Assembly: GCF_008329525.1 (NCBI RefSeq)
Contig: NZ_NPKQ01000001.1
Coordinates: 1,178,001 to 1,242,000, forward strand
Length of the DNA: 64,000 bases
DNA from: Tardiphaga sp. P9-11
Lineage (GTDB): Bacteria > Pseudomonadota > Alphaproteobacteria > Rhizobiales > Xanthobacteraceae
Direction of reading: 5' to 3'
Under the pieces are notes generated by a model. It worked only from the letters and a program-made list of their open reading frames with translations, was not told the origin of the DNA and searched no databases. This document shows, in pieces, positions 27,856 through 36,574 of this stretch. Both the position numbers and the translations under genes were made by a program. Position 1 is the stretch's first letter, and each line of letters begins with the position of its first letter.

Positions 27856-27963
27856 CGTTCAGGAGGCAAGTCTCTGGAAACAAACGGTCTTTCCGGCACT
27901 CGTAGTTACTGATAGGTTACTGCCGGTGGATGGCGCGCTCAGGCGGTCAGAAAGAGATCCAGC

Positions 27964-28512
27964 GTGGCGAGTAACGGGACGAAGCCTGTCGAGGAAGCCA
28001 AGCCGATGCGTCTGCGCGACGCCCTGCGTCAGGCCCGTATCGAGGCGGCCGATCGCACCGGTGTCGTCGTCGAGCTGCGCGACGCCGAAGTGGCGCGGCT
28101 GGAGATTCTTAACGAGGCGCTCGATCCGCTGTTCGCCGAAATTCCTCCAGGAATCGAGATGTTCGACCGAGGCGTCAGCCAGGGCGACACGCCGCGGCTG
28201 TGGATCGACATGGTCGCCCATGTGGTGATGGGGCGCGACAAGCGCATGTATCGCTTCGTGCAGGACACCCGCCATGGCCGCGTGGTGCTGGCCGAGGCGC
28301 ATGACGTTCCGACCATCGTGAAAGCCGTGACCAACTATATCGCGCGCCGCATGATCGAGCGTGAGCATGCGCTGGTGACGATGCTGCCGCCGCAGGTGCC
28401 GACATCGGTGAAGAAGCCGCGCAGCCGGTTCTGGAGTTTTGTGTTTGGAATTCTCGTCGGCGTCATCGGCCTGTTTGCGCTGGCGCTGTTCGTCTCAGTG
28501 CGCGGGCACTAA
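27964..28512 (+). CDS. Conserved hypothetical protein with C-terminal membrane anchor
   Basis: The 182-residue protein is soluble for about 150 residues and ends in one hydrophobic helix (SFVFGILVGVIGLFALALFV) followed by SVRGH, so it is probably tail-anchored in the inner membrane. The middle (DTPRLWIDMVAHVVMGRDKR, then VQDTRHGRVVLAEA) is not a domain I can name. The GTG at 27964 has AAAGAG at 27951-27956; an internal ATG at 28006 is an alternative. Similar proteins occur in related genomes, to my memory without a function. Confidence 0.7.
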   Translation: MASNGTKPVEEAKPMRLRDALRQARIEAADRTGVVVELRDAEVARLEILNEALDPLFAEIPPGIEMFDRGVSQGDTPRLWIDMVAHVVMGRDKRMYRFVQDTRHGRVVLAEAHDVPTIVKAVTNYIARRMIEREHALVTMLPPQVPTSVKKPRSRFWSFVFGILVGVIGLFALALFVSVRGH

Positions 28513-28535
28513 TCTCACTGTCATTCCGAGGCGTG

Positions 28536-29420
28536 TTACACCAGCATCACCCGCTTGATCTCATGCACCATATTGCTGTCGCCGAATCCCCGCACCGTTT
28601 GCTCGCAACGCCAGCGTTCTCCGTCGCGTTCGATGGCGAAGAGATTGTAGGCTGATGCCGGCTTGTGGCCGTGCGCAACCGACGATGCCGACGGCGCGCC
28701 GATAGCGGGAATGCGGCGCTGCGGGCCGTCGAACCACATGGTCGAATGGATATGGTCGTGACCGTGCAGGATCAGTTCGACGCCATGGCGCTTCAGCAAG
28801 GCCTGCAGCGCATCTGAATCCGTCAGGCTCTTGTGCCAATGCTTTGAGCGCAGTGGATGATGGATCAGCAATACGCGAAACAGATGCGCGTCGGCGAGGC
28901 CTCCAAGCATAAGGCCGAGCGCGTTGAGTTGCGCGTCGCCGAGCCAGCCCGTTGCCATGAAGGGCGCGGTCGGTACGCTGGAGGACACGCCGATCAGTGC
29001 CAGCGGACCGCGGATACGCAGGAACGGAAAGCGCGCATCGGGGGTGCCGTCACTGCGCATATAGTCGCCGAATGTCTCGGCGAAACGTTCGGGTGCTCCG
29101 CGCACATAGGCGTCGTGATTGCCGGGGACTAGCGAGACCTTGTCCGGTGTCCCCACGCTTTCGATCCAGCGGCGCGCGCGCGGGAATTCAGCAGTCAGTG
29201 CAAGGTTTACGAGATCGCCGGTGATGGCGATATGGTCCGGTTGCTGCGCCTGCATGTCGCTGACGATGACATCGAGCATGTCGCGGCGGTGGATCAGGTG
29301 TCGGTTGCGCCGCCAGTTCAGGTAGCCGAGCACGCGCTGCCCCAGGAGCTCGCGCCATTGCGGCTCCGGCATCGGCGGAACATGTGGATCGGACAGATGG
29401 GCGAGGGTGAAGGCCGTCAT
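28536..29420 (-). CDS. Calcineurin-like metallophosphoesterase
   Basis: The 294-residue protein carries the phosphodiesterase metal motifs in order: HLSDPHV (residues 7-13), ITGDLVN, GNHDAY, and the late GHDHIHSTMW. This is the class III cyclic-nucleotide/Icc-like arrangement, using two metal ions to cleave phosphodiesters; the natural substrate is unknown. The ATG (complement of 29418-29420) is used in place of an upstream start three codons earlier. It is divergent from the Nudix gene. Confidence 0.9.
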   Translation of the reverse strand: MTAFTLAHLSDPHVPPMPEPQWRELLGQRVLGYLNWRRNRHLIHRRDMLDVIVSDMQAQQPDHIAITGDLVNLALTAEFPRARRWIESVGTPDKVSLVPGNHDAYVRGAPERFAETFGDYMRSDGTPDARFPFLRIRGPLALIGVSSSVPTAPFMATGWLGDAQLNALGLMLGGLADAHLFRVLLIHHPLRSKHWHKSLTDSDALQALLKRHGVELILHGHDHIHSTMWFDGPQRRIPAIGAPSASSVAHGHKPASAYNLFAIERDGERWRCEQTVRGFGDSNMVHEIKRVMLV

Positions 29421-29558
29421 CGGAAGCAATCTGCCCCTGCGCGTGTGTGAACAAGCCGGATCAATGCGCCCTCATGCCTGTGAAATCCCTGCATGTTTTG
29501 GCAAGGTGGGGCATATGACGCAAGCACCCACCGTGTCGCCAGCCAGGAATTTACCGCG

Positions 29559-30047
29559 ATGACCTCACCGACGTTGCGGCAGCGGCTGGAGCCGACCTTG
29601 CGCAAATTCGTGCATCTGTATTTCCGCTTCGCGCGCGGGATGACGCTGGGCGTCCGCGCCGTGGTGCTCGATGCCGATAATCGCGTGTTTCTGGTCCGGC
29701 ACACGTATGTCACCGGCTGGTATCTGCCCGGCGGCGGCGTCGAGGTCGGCCAGACCTTTCGCGAGGCGTTGGATATGGAGCTGCGGGAAGAGGGGCGCAT
29801 CGAACTCACGGGCGAGCCGGTTCTGCATGGCGTCTTTCTCAACAGCCATGTCTCGATCCGCGATCATGTGGTGGTCTATGTGGTCAGGCAATTCCGGCAG
29901 GACCGGCTGCCCGAGCCCAATCGCGAGATCGCCGAAACCGGCTTCTTCGCACTGGACGCATTGCCCCACGACACCACAGAGGGCACAAGGCTGCGGCTGG
30001 CCGAGGTCTTTGACGGCAAGCCGATCAGCGCCATCTGGCGGGGATAG
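29559..30047 (+). CDS. Nudix family protein with altered Nudix box
   Basis: This 162-residue protein has the Nudix fold signature GWYLPGGGVEVGQTFREALD then MELREEG. The three metal-binding glutamates of the second half (MELREE) are kept, but the box differs from G-x5-E-x7-REUxEExGU: Gln replaces the first Glu, Met replaces Arg, and Arg replaces the last Gly. It may hydrolyse a nucleoside diphosphate derivative with altered efficiency, or act on a different substrate. The start codon MTSPTLRQRL is preferred over an upstream ATG at 29493. It lies 57 bases before the acetyltransferase gene on the same strand. Confidence 0.8.
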   Translation: MTSPTLRQRLEPTLRKFVHLYFRFARGMTLGVRAVVLDADNRVFLVRHTYVTGWYLPGGGVEVGQTFREALDMELREEGRIELTGEPVLHGVFLNSHVSIRDHVVVYVVRQFRQDRLPEPNREIAETGFFALDALPHDTTEGTRLRLAEVFDGKPISAIWRG

Positions 30048-30104
30048 TCCCGGCGCGCCCGGCAATGGACCGCGCGCCCGCCAGATGCTATCCCGCCTCC
30101 CGAC

Positions 30105-30617
30105 ATGAATGACCTCTCTCTGACCATCCTGGCGGAAACCGCCAATGACGCCCAGATCATCGAACGGCTGCACGCCCGTACCTTCGGCCCGGGCCGTTAC
30201 GTGCTGTCAGCCTACCGGCTGCGCGAACATGTCAGTCATCTGCTCGACCTGTCGTTCACCGCGCGGATCGGCACATTGCTGGTCGGCTCGGTTCGGCAAT
30301 TGCCTATCTGTGTGGGCGATACGCCGGCCCTGCTGCTCGGGCCGCTGACCGTGGAGCCGCCGTTCCGCAGCCGTGGTGTCGGCCGCAAGCTGCTGGATCG
30401 CGCCATCGCCGATGCGCGGACGAAGGGCCACAGGCTCATCGTGCTGGTCGGCGACGAGCCCTATTACAGCCGGGTCGGTTTCAAGGCGATCCCGAAGGGC
30501 AATGTAACCATGCCGGGTCCGGTGGATCAGAACCGGCTGCTGGTGCTGGAGCTGGTCGAAGGTGCCGCTGCGGGTCTCGCGGGCGCCGTGCGTCCGGACT
30601 GGGACGCAGCGAAGTAG
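30105..30617 (+). CDS. GNAT family N-acetyltransferase (YhbS-like)
   Basis: This 170-residue protein has the acetyl-CoA binding motif A of GNAT enzymes (VEPPFRSRGVGRKLLDRAI, Q/RxxGxG/A) preceded by the LLLGPLTV strand and followed by VLVGDEPYYSRVGFK. That is the COG3153/YhbS pattern of predicted acetyltransferases. The acceptor is unknown. It probably shares a transcript with the Nudix gene. Confidence 0.85.
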   Translation: MNDLSLTILAETANDAQIIERLHARTFGPGRYVLSAYRLREHVSHLLDLSFTARIGTLLVGSVRQLPICVGDTPALLLGPLTVEPPFRSRGVGRKLLDRAIADARTKGHRLIVLVGDEPYYSRVGFKAIPKGNVTMPGPVDQNRLLVLELVEGAAAGLAGAVRPDWDAAK

Positions 30618-30634
30618 CTTCTCCACCAAACGCT

Positions 30635-30776
30635 GTCATTCCGGGGCGCAGGCAGCGCGAGCGGCATGCGAACCCGGATTCTCGGAATCGCTAAGTGCCA
30701 GAGCCGCACGGGATTCCGGGTCTGCGCCGAAGTCGGCGCAGCCCCCGACACGCCAATTGGCGTGTCGGGGAATGAC
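30635..30776. repeat. 142-bp MITE/REP-like element with terminal and internal palindromes
   Basis: The ends GTCATTCC (30635-30642) and GGAATGAC (30769-30776) are inverted repeats. Inside are two adjacent palindromes: CTGCGCCGA/TCGGCGCAG (30722-30741) and a perfect 28-bp palindrome at 30743-30770 centred on AATT with CCCCGACACGCC arms. It lies between convergent genes and shares its ends with copies at 21650-21698 and near 28518. Confidence 0.75.
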
Positions 30777-30791
30777 GAGTGTGTGTGGAAA

Positions 30792-33146
30792 TCAGAACTT
30801 TACACTCGCAAACGCCCGCACATTGAGCCCGGGTTGCAGGACGTTGTCCTTATTGTAGGACACCGCGTTGCGGATGTTCTCGTTCAGGAGATTGTTGCCG
30901 ACCACGCCGAGGGTCATTTCCTTGGCGCCGTAGATGCGCGGATCGAGCAGGGTCTTGTAGCTCACTTCCGCCTTCAGCAGATTGTAGCCCGATGTCGGTG
31001 TCTCCGCGATGGGAGCAATGTCGTTCTGCGCGAAAGCATGCAGCATGTTCACGCGCGCAAACCAGTTGGCATCGCGCCAGAACAGGCCGCCGCCGGCACG
31101 CACCGGCGGGATCCGCGGCACATTGGTGCCGTCGCTGAAGGTCGCGCGCACGATGTCGGCCTGGGTCTCGATGCCCCATGTGCCGCCATAGATCTGCGCG
31201 ACGTCGAGCTGGCTCTGGAATTCGCCGCCGCGGAACGTGGCGTCACGCTGCGAATAGATCGCCTGGTTCAGTTCGAGGCCGAGGCCCGCCTGGCAGACGC
31301 CATCCCCGCAAGTGTTGCCGGTCAGGCGGCGATAGATGAAGCCGTTATACTGCGTGTAGTAGCCGGTGAACTCGAAGCGGAACGGCCCGGCAGCGCGGCG
31401 CAAGCCGAGTTCGACCGACTTCGCCGTCTCGATGCCGAGATTGGGATTGCCGATATCGAAGGTCTCGGTCGCATCGTGTCCTCCGCGCGAGAACAGTTCG
31501 GCGGGCTTCGGTGCGCGTTCGGTATATTGCGCGGTGATACTGGCGGAGAGGCCGTACCAGGGCAAATCCTGGATCAGGCCGATGCTGCCGCTCTTCGGCG
31601 TGAAGGTCAGGTTGCGTCCGACTGAGGGACCGATTGCGCCGGGATCGGCATTGAGATCGAACTCGTTCGGGATAGACGATGGTGTCGTGCCGGACAATTC
31701 AACATGCTCGATGCGGCCGGCGATCTGGGCTTTCGTGGTTTCGGTGAACTTGAACTCGTTGAAGCTGTAGCCCGCGACCCGGGTGTTCTTGTTCGGATCC
31801 CACAGACCATTGAGAGGGCTGCCGATGTCATCGGGGCTCGGTGCCGTCAGTTCTTGGTGGTTGACCTGCAGACCGAAGGCCGAAGTGATCGTGGCGAAAC
31901 GTGCATTGAAGGGCATCATCTGCACTTCGAGCCGGCCTTCCTGCTCCTTGTTGGTGAAGGTCTGGCGCACGCCGTCGCTGGTCGGATCGGTCGCATCGGC
32001 AAGGCCGATTTCGTTGTGCTTGTAGTTCGTTGCGCCGACCCAGAAGCGGATCGCCTCGATGGCGGCGGCATCCGGGCGATATTCACCCTTGGCCGTGAAC
32101 TTGGTTTGCTGACCGGCGATGCGCGTTCCGACCTGCGCACCCTCGACGCCGGGGATGCGATAGGTCGTATTGTTCTGGGTGATCGCTGCGCCGAGATAGC
32201 CGCCATCGAAGAAATATGATCCGCCGACTGACGCGCCGCCCGACTGCATCGACGAGTTCGGCTGTTTTCCGTTGAAAGCCAACCCAGGGGCGGCATAGGG
32301 ATAGCTCGGCACATTGTAGTCGCCGGCCTTGCGGCCATAGACGTCGGCATGAACGGCGACATTGCCGCCGCCGGCATCGAGCAGGATGCCGCCATCGACG
32401 CCGCGGTCCACCGAACTGAATGAGGTGCGGACTTCAGCATTCATGCAGCCCGGCGCGGCAAGATTGGCAGCCGGTGCCTTCGCCGGCAGGCCATAGCTCT
32501 GGAACGGGGATGCAACGGCGCAGTTCGGCAGCGCGTCGGGAATACGATTGTTGGATGAGCTGACAACGCCACCGATCGATTGCGAGCCGTAGCGCAGCGT
32601 CGCCGGGCCGCGGATGACTTCGACCTGATTGGCAGCGAACGGATCCACCGGCACGAAATGGTCTTCGCCGAGGTCCGAAGCGCCATTGCTGCCGATACCG
32701 TTTTCGACGATGCCGACGCGGTTGACGTCGAGACCCCTGATGATCGGGCGGCTCGATGCGCCCGGTGCGTAGCCGGAGCCGGTGATGCCGGGCTTGTTGG
32801 CGAGGAGGTCGCCGAGCGTCGAGGCGCCGGAGCGGCGGATCTCGTCATTCGGCACCACGGTGACAGTGGCGAACTGATCGGTGACGATGGGCAACTCGCC
32901 CTGCTGCGCCTGAGCCGGCGGCTCGGCCTCGACGGGCACCGGTGCGGCATTGCGGTTGGGGGCGGCGCGCGTGACATGCGTGTGGGCGGTGCGTGCCGGC
33001 ACCGGCTTGCGGCGCACGATCGGGCTTGGTGCTGTGACTTCCACGGCGGGAAGCTGCGTCTGCGCCAGTGCAGATTGTGGGAGGCAGCTCAGTCCCACCG
33101 CAGCGGATGTGCCGAGCAGGAGGGCGCGCTTGACTTGAATCGACAT
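30792..33146 (-). CDS. TonB-dependent receptor, probable zinc receptor (ZnuD-like)
   Basis: This 784-residue outer-membrane receptor has a signal peptide (to about residue 28), a Pro/Ala-rich linker and a plug domain with SGASTLGDLLANKPGITGSG and VEVIRGPATLRYGSQSIGG, then a barrel ending in an aromatic residue (ASVKF). A cysteine pair in an extracellular-loop position (GNTCGDGVCQAG) and the YYTQYNGFIYRRLTG strand recall ZnuD-like receptors. A DUF2946 gene lies upstream on the same strand and a Zur-box sequence precedes both, so zinc uptake is the best guess. No TonB/ExbBD genes are in the window. Confidence 0.85.
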   Translation of the reverse strand: MSIQVKRALLLGTSAAVGLSCLPQSALAQTQLPAVEVTAPSPIVRRKPVPARTAHTHVTRAAPNRNAAPVPVEAEPPAQAQQGELPIVTDQFATVTVVPNDEIRRSGASTLGDLLANKPGITGSGYAPGASSRPIIRGLDVNRVGIVENGIGSNGASDLGEDHFVPVDPFAANQVEVIRGPATLRYGSQSIGGVVSSSNNRIPDALPNCAVASPFQSYGLPAKAPAANLAAPGCMNAEVRTSFSSVDRGVDGGILLDAGGGNVAVHADVYGRKAGDYNVPSYPYAAPGLAFNGKQPNSSMQSGGASVGGSYFFDGGYLGAAITQNNTTYRIPGVEGAQVGTRIAGQQTKFTAKGEYRPDAAAIEAIRFWVGATNYKHNEIGLADATDPTSDGVRQTFTNKEQEGRLEVQMMPFNARFATITSAFGLQVNHQELTAPSPDDIGSPLNGLWDPNKNTRVAGYSFNEFKFTETTKAQIAGRIEHVELSGTTPSSIPNEFDLNADPGAIGPSVGRNLTFTPKSGSIGLIQDLPWYGLSASITAQYTERAPKPAELFSRGGHDATETFDIGNPNLGIETAKSVELGLRRAAGPFRFEFTGYYTQYNGFIYRRLTGNTCGDGVCQAGLGLELNQAIYSQRDATFRGGEFQSQLDVAQIYGGTWGIETQADIVRATFSDGTNVPRIPPVRAGGGLFWRDANWFARVNMLHAFAQNDIAPIAETPTSGYNLLKAEVSYKTLLDPRIYGAKEMTLGVVGNNLLNENIRNAVSYNKDNVLQPGLNVRAFASVKF

Positions 33147-33269
33147 GGGGTTGTCCTGACTTTACCGGCTGCGCATCGTTGCGCTTGGGCCGGGACTCGC
33201 GATGATGCGAATCTCACTTCGGTTACGCTGCGCGCGAGGAATTCGCGGCAGCGATCGTCAAAGGTGATG

Positions 33270-33647
33270 TCAGGAAACGGGAGGGCCGCGCGGCTGCGAT
33301 GCGCCGCTGATGGCGTCGAGATGCTCGAATTCGGCTGTGGTGATCCGCTGCAGCAGAACGGCAGCCTGCGGCAACAGTAGGACTGGCGGTGCGGCAAACA
33401 GCGCCGTGCCGGCCATCGCCATGACGGCGCAGATGGCGCAGGGATCGGCAGCGCGATGATGGTGGTCGGTATCGGGAGCGGCCGGTGTCTGCACAGCGTC
33501 GCTCGCCGCGCGCGCGAAGGTCGCGTCGAGCGGAGCCGCATGGACCGTTCCGCCATGGACATGGCCGAACGACAGGATGAGCTGCACCGCCAGCGCGAAC
33601 AGCGCCAGCTTTGCCCCATGTCTGATATTCGTCCGAAACCACTTCAT
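33270..33647 (-). CDS. DUF2946 family protein
   Basis: This 125-residue protein has an N-terminal hydrophobic segment (ALFALAVQLILSFGHVHGG), a His-rich stretch (TDHHHRAADPCAICAVMAMA) with the CxxC-like pair of the family, and a second hydrophobic segment. DUF2946 members are often next to metal-related TonB receptors. The His/Cys cluster suggests metal handling in or at the inner membrane. It probably leads the operon with the receptor, 123 bases apart. The exact role is unknown. Confidence 0.85.
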   Translation of the reverse strand: MKWFRTNIRHGAKLALFALAVQLILSFGHVHGGTVHAAPLDATFARAASDAVQTPAAPDTDHHHRAADPCAICAVMAMAGTALFAAPPVLLLPQAAVLLQRITTAEFEHLDAISGASQPRGPPVS

Positions 33648-33693
33648 GCCGACAGGCCGCCTTGCATCGGCCGGCGGAGAGGTCTGCCATGCC

Positions 33694-33714
33694 CGATGTT
33701 ATAATGTAACATCG
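33694..33714. promoter_or_regulatory. Zur box upstream of DUF2946 and the TonB receptor
   Basis: CGATGTTA and TAACATCG are perfect 8-bp arms around a 5-base spacer (33694-33701, 33707-33714). The core TGTTATAATGTAACA closely matches the alphaproteobacterial Zur consensus with GTTATA/TATAAC half sites. It lies about 47 bases before the DUF2946 start codon and would overlap the promoter, so zinc-dependent repression is predicted. Confidence 0.75.
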
Positions 33715-33851
33715 CGCGGCAGGCGGCCGGGTGTCAACGGCCAGTCATCTCCAGACACAGAAACGGGGCTTGCTGTGGGATTACGGCAACGTTTCGCGGC
33801 GACGGATGGCGGCCAATCCACGCTGATAACGAGAGACATCAAAGTTGTCGG

Positions 33852-34778
33852 CTACACCGTCGCGCGTCTTGCAACGGCTGTCGCGTGTGCGCCGGCCAAT
33901 ACACGCGCCGCCGTCTTCTGAAATTGGAGCGCTGCCGGCGACAGACTGCGGCCGGTCTGCTGAATCCAGGACAGTTGCCGCGTGATCGCCGGTCGCACCA
34001 GTTGAAGAGCGATCAGACCCGGGTACTGCTCGGTCGGCATCATATATGAGGGTAAAATCGCATAGCCGATGCCCTTCGCCGTCATCGAAAGCGCCGTGTT
34101 GATGAGGGATACTTCATGGGTCGGGATGAGCGTCTTGCCATCGCGACCCAGTCGTTTGTCGATCTGAGCGCGGATCAGCGTGTTGCGACGCATTGCGATG
34201 GTCGGCAGTGTCGCAAGTTCATCCCACGACAACGTTTGCATCGCCGCGATCGGGCAACCTGGCCAGCCAATGGCGCAGAGACGTCCTCTGACCAGAGGCG
34301 TCAGCGCCACCTCGGGCACCGGGCCATCCACGCTGCCGATGGCGAATTCGGCGTCCGACGCCAGCAGCGCGCTTACGAGTTGATCGGATGCAACATCGCG
34401 CATGATGACATCGACGTCGGGATATGCGGTGCTGAATGTCGCGAGCACGGCCGGCATCAGCGCGGAGGCTGCACCGGCCGATGCGACGAAGACGACTGTG
34501 CCGCTCCGTGCTTCCGACAAACTGCGCATCTGACGCGTGAGGCCGAGCGCGTCGCCCAACATGCGCTCCGCGGCTCGTACTGCGTCGCGCCCGGCTGCGG
34601 TCGGTATACACGACCGTGTCGTGCGGTCGAACATGGACAGACCCAGCTGCAATTCAAGCTGGCGGAGCAGCAGGCTGACTGCCGCCTGAGTGATGTGAAG
34701 TTCTTGCGCTGCGCGCGTCATCGAGCCTGTGCGGTTGACCGCGACCAATGCTTCCAGTTGGCGAAGGGTGATATTCAT
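33852..34778 (-). CDS. LysR family transcriptional regulator
   Basis: This 308-residue protein is a standard LysR regulator: an N-terminal helix-turn-helix (MTRAAQELHITQAAVSLLLR, residues 20-39), linker helix, and a type 2 periplasmic-binding-like effector domain (LRQLELQLGLSMFDRTTRS begins the transition). It is divergent from the flavin monooxygenase gene, with 101 bases between, and most likely controls that two-gene operon in response to an aromatic or carboxylic effector. Confidence 0.9.
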   Translation of the reverse strand: MNITLRQLEALVAVNRTGSMTRAAQELHITQAAVSLLLRQLELQLGLSMFDRTTRSCIPTAAGRDAVRAAERMLGDALGLTRQMRSLSEARSGTVVFVASAGAASALMPAVLATFSTAYPDVDVIMRDVASDQLVSALLASDAEFAIGSVDGPVPEVALTPLVRGRLCAIGWPGCPIAAMQTLSWDELATLPTIAMRRNTLIRAQIDKRLGRDGKTLIPTHEVSLINTALSMTAKGIGYAILPSYMMPTEQYPGLIALQLVRPAITRQLSWIQQTGRSLSPAALQFQKTAARVLAGAHATAVARRATV

Positions 34779-34786
34779 GAGCTGAT

Positions 34787-34828
34787 CTTATCAATCCATG
34801 CTCGAAAAGCGACTTCTCTTATCAAGAG
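34787..34828. promoter_or_regulatory. Tandem CTTATCAA repeats, candidate LysR binding region
   Basis: CTTATCAA occurs at 34787-34794 and 34818-34825, 31 bases apart, near three turns of the helix. The second copy lies in the palindrome CTCTT-ATC-AAGAG (34816-34828). It occupies the divergent gap between the LysR and monooxygenase genes, the usual site for a LysR recognition and activation site. Confidence 0.5.
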
Positions 34829-34879
34829 TTTGAGCTAGCTTCAACGTAACGCGCGCAGACGCGGTCGAGGGAGCCAGCC

Positions 34880-36574
34880 ATGCAAGACTATGAAACATCC
34901 GTCGTGATTGTCGGTGCAGGGCCCGTGGGTCTCACCGCTGCCCTGGACCTCGCCTCCAGAGGAATCGACGTGATTGTCCTCGAAACGAGGCACGCCGGCG
35001 AGCCGCCCAATGTAAAATGCAATCATGTTTCGGCGCGATCGATGGAAGTCTTTCGCCGGCTTGGCATCGTGGCCCAGATCCGCGACGCCGGTCTGCCGGC
35101 CGACTTTCCCAACGATTGTTCGTATCGCACCACCGCAACGGGCATCGAGCTCAGTCGGATCGTCATCCCGTCGCGTGCAACGCGCTACACCGCGAGCGAT
35201 GGACCTGACACCTGGTGGCCGACACCTGAGCCGCCGCACCGCATCAATCAGATCTATCTCGAACCCGTCTTGTTTGCGAACGCTGCCGCCAATCCCAGGA
35301 TCACGATTCTGTCCCGCACGGAGATGATGCATTTCGATCAGGACATATCGGGTATCTCGGTCGAGGCCCGCGCGCTCGATGAGGACCGATCTTTCAGCAT
35401 CCGCACCAAATTCCTCGTCGGATGCGATGGCGGCCGCTCGCTGACGCGCAAACTGATCGGCGCGTCTTTCGTCGGCACGCCTGTGATCCAGCGGGTGCAA
35501 TCGACACTCATCGATGCGCCGGATCTGAAGACCCTGATGCAGCCGCATACACCAGCCTGGATGGTGCTGGCGCTCAATCCGCGCCGGACCGGCACTGTCG
35601 TTGCCATCGACGGGCATGACCGATGGCTGATTCACAATCACCTCAAACCGGACGAGCCGGAATTCGACTCGGTCGACCGCGACTGGTCGATTCGAACAAT
35701 CCTGGGTGTCGCGCTTGATTTCAAATACGAGGTCGTCAGCAAGGAAGATTGGGTCGGGCGCCGTCTCGTCGCTGACCGCTTCCGTGACCGGCGTGCCTTC
35801 ATCTGCGGCGATGCTGCGCATCTGTGGATGCCTTACGCCGGCTATGGAATGAACGCCGGCATCGCGGATGCGGTTTCGCTGTGCTGGATGCTTGCAGCGC
35901 ATCTCAACGGCTGGGCGGATGCCGGTCTGCTCGATGCCTATGCGGCCGAACGTCAGCCGATTACCGATCAGGTGTCGCGGTTTGCGATGGAGCATGCGCT
36001 TGCCAGCATCAGTCAGCGCGGCGCAGTACCTGCGGTGATTGAAGAGGACAGCGAGGCTGGTGCAGCGGCGCGTACCGCGGTCGGCCGTGCCGCCTATGAT
36101 CTGAACGTGAAGCAGTACTGCTGCGCCGGGCTCAATTTCGGCTATTTTTACGACCAGTCACCGGTCATCGCCTATGATGGCGAGGCACCTCCGGCCTACA
36201 CGATGGGCGACTTCGAACCCTCGACGGCACCGGGCGCCAGGATGCCGCATGTCTGGCTAAGCGATGGTCGCTCGATCTTCGACGCGATGGGGCCCGGCTA
36301 TACGCTGTTGCGCTACGACCCGGCTTGCGACGTCACGGCACTGAGTGAGGCCGCGCGCCGCAACGGAGTTCCCCTGACGGTGATCGATCTGTCGATGGTG
36401 GAGGTCAGCGGAGGGCAGCCGGCCAAAGCGCTTCTGCTGGTGCGACCGGATCAGCACATTGCCTGGCGTGGCCATCTCCCGCCAACGAATCCCGAGGCGT
36501 TGATTCATCTGATCACCGGTAGAGGTGCGCAGGAAAGCCCGGCTTTGCATACTGTTTCGGGAGCTATCGCATGA
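34880..36574 (+). CDS. FAD-dependent aromatic monooxygenase (PheA/TfdB/MhpA family)
   Basis: This 564-residue flavoprotein monooxygenase has the N-terminal dinucleotide motif VIVGAGPVGLTAALDLASRG (residues 9-28), the DG motif (GCDGGRS) and the GD motif GDAAHLWMPYAGYGMN (Gly310). The C-terminal thioredoxin-like domain seen in phenol hydroxylase-type enzymes follows. It would hydroxylate an aromatic ring using NAD(P)H and O2. A GAGGGAG site precedes the ATG. The stop overlaps the start of the Bug-family gene, so uptake and hydroxylation of one compound is plausible. The substrate is unknown. Confidence 0.88.
   Translation: MQDYETSVVIVGAGPVGLTAALDLASRGIDVIVLETRHAGEPPNVKCNHVSARSMEVFRRLGIVAQIRDAGLPADFPNDCSYRTTATGIELSRIVIPSRATRYTASDGPDTWWPTPEPPHRINQIYLEPVLFANAAANPRITILSRTEMMHFDQDISGISVEARALDEDRSFSIRTKFLVGCDGGRSLTRKLIGASFVGTPVIQRVQSTLIDAPDLKTLMQPHTPAWMVLALNPRRTGTVVAIDGHDRWLIHNHLKPDEPEFDSVDRDWSIRTILGVALDFKYEVVSKEDWVGRRLVADRFRDRRAFICGDAAHLWMPYAGYGMNAGIADAVSLCWMLAAHLNGWADAGLLDAYAAERQPITDQVSRFAMEHALASISQRGAVPAVIEEDSEAGAAARTAVGRAAYDLNVKQYCCAGLNFGYFYDQSPVIAYDGEAPPAYTMGDFEPSTAPGARMPHVWLSDGRSIFDAMGPGYTLLRYDPACDVTALSEAARRNGVPLTVIDLSMVEVSGGQPAKALLLVRPDQHIAWRGHLPPTNPEALIHLITGRGAQESPALHTVSGAIA

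Noticed and set aside
28514-28535. Third full copy of the GTCATTCC element
   Set aside because: Only one end is present; no inverted partner before the phosphoesterase stop.
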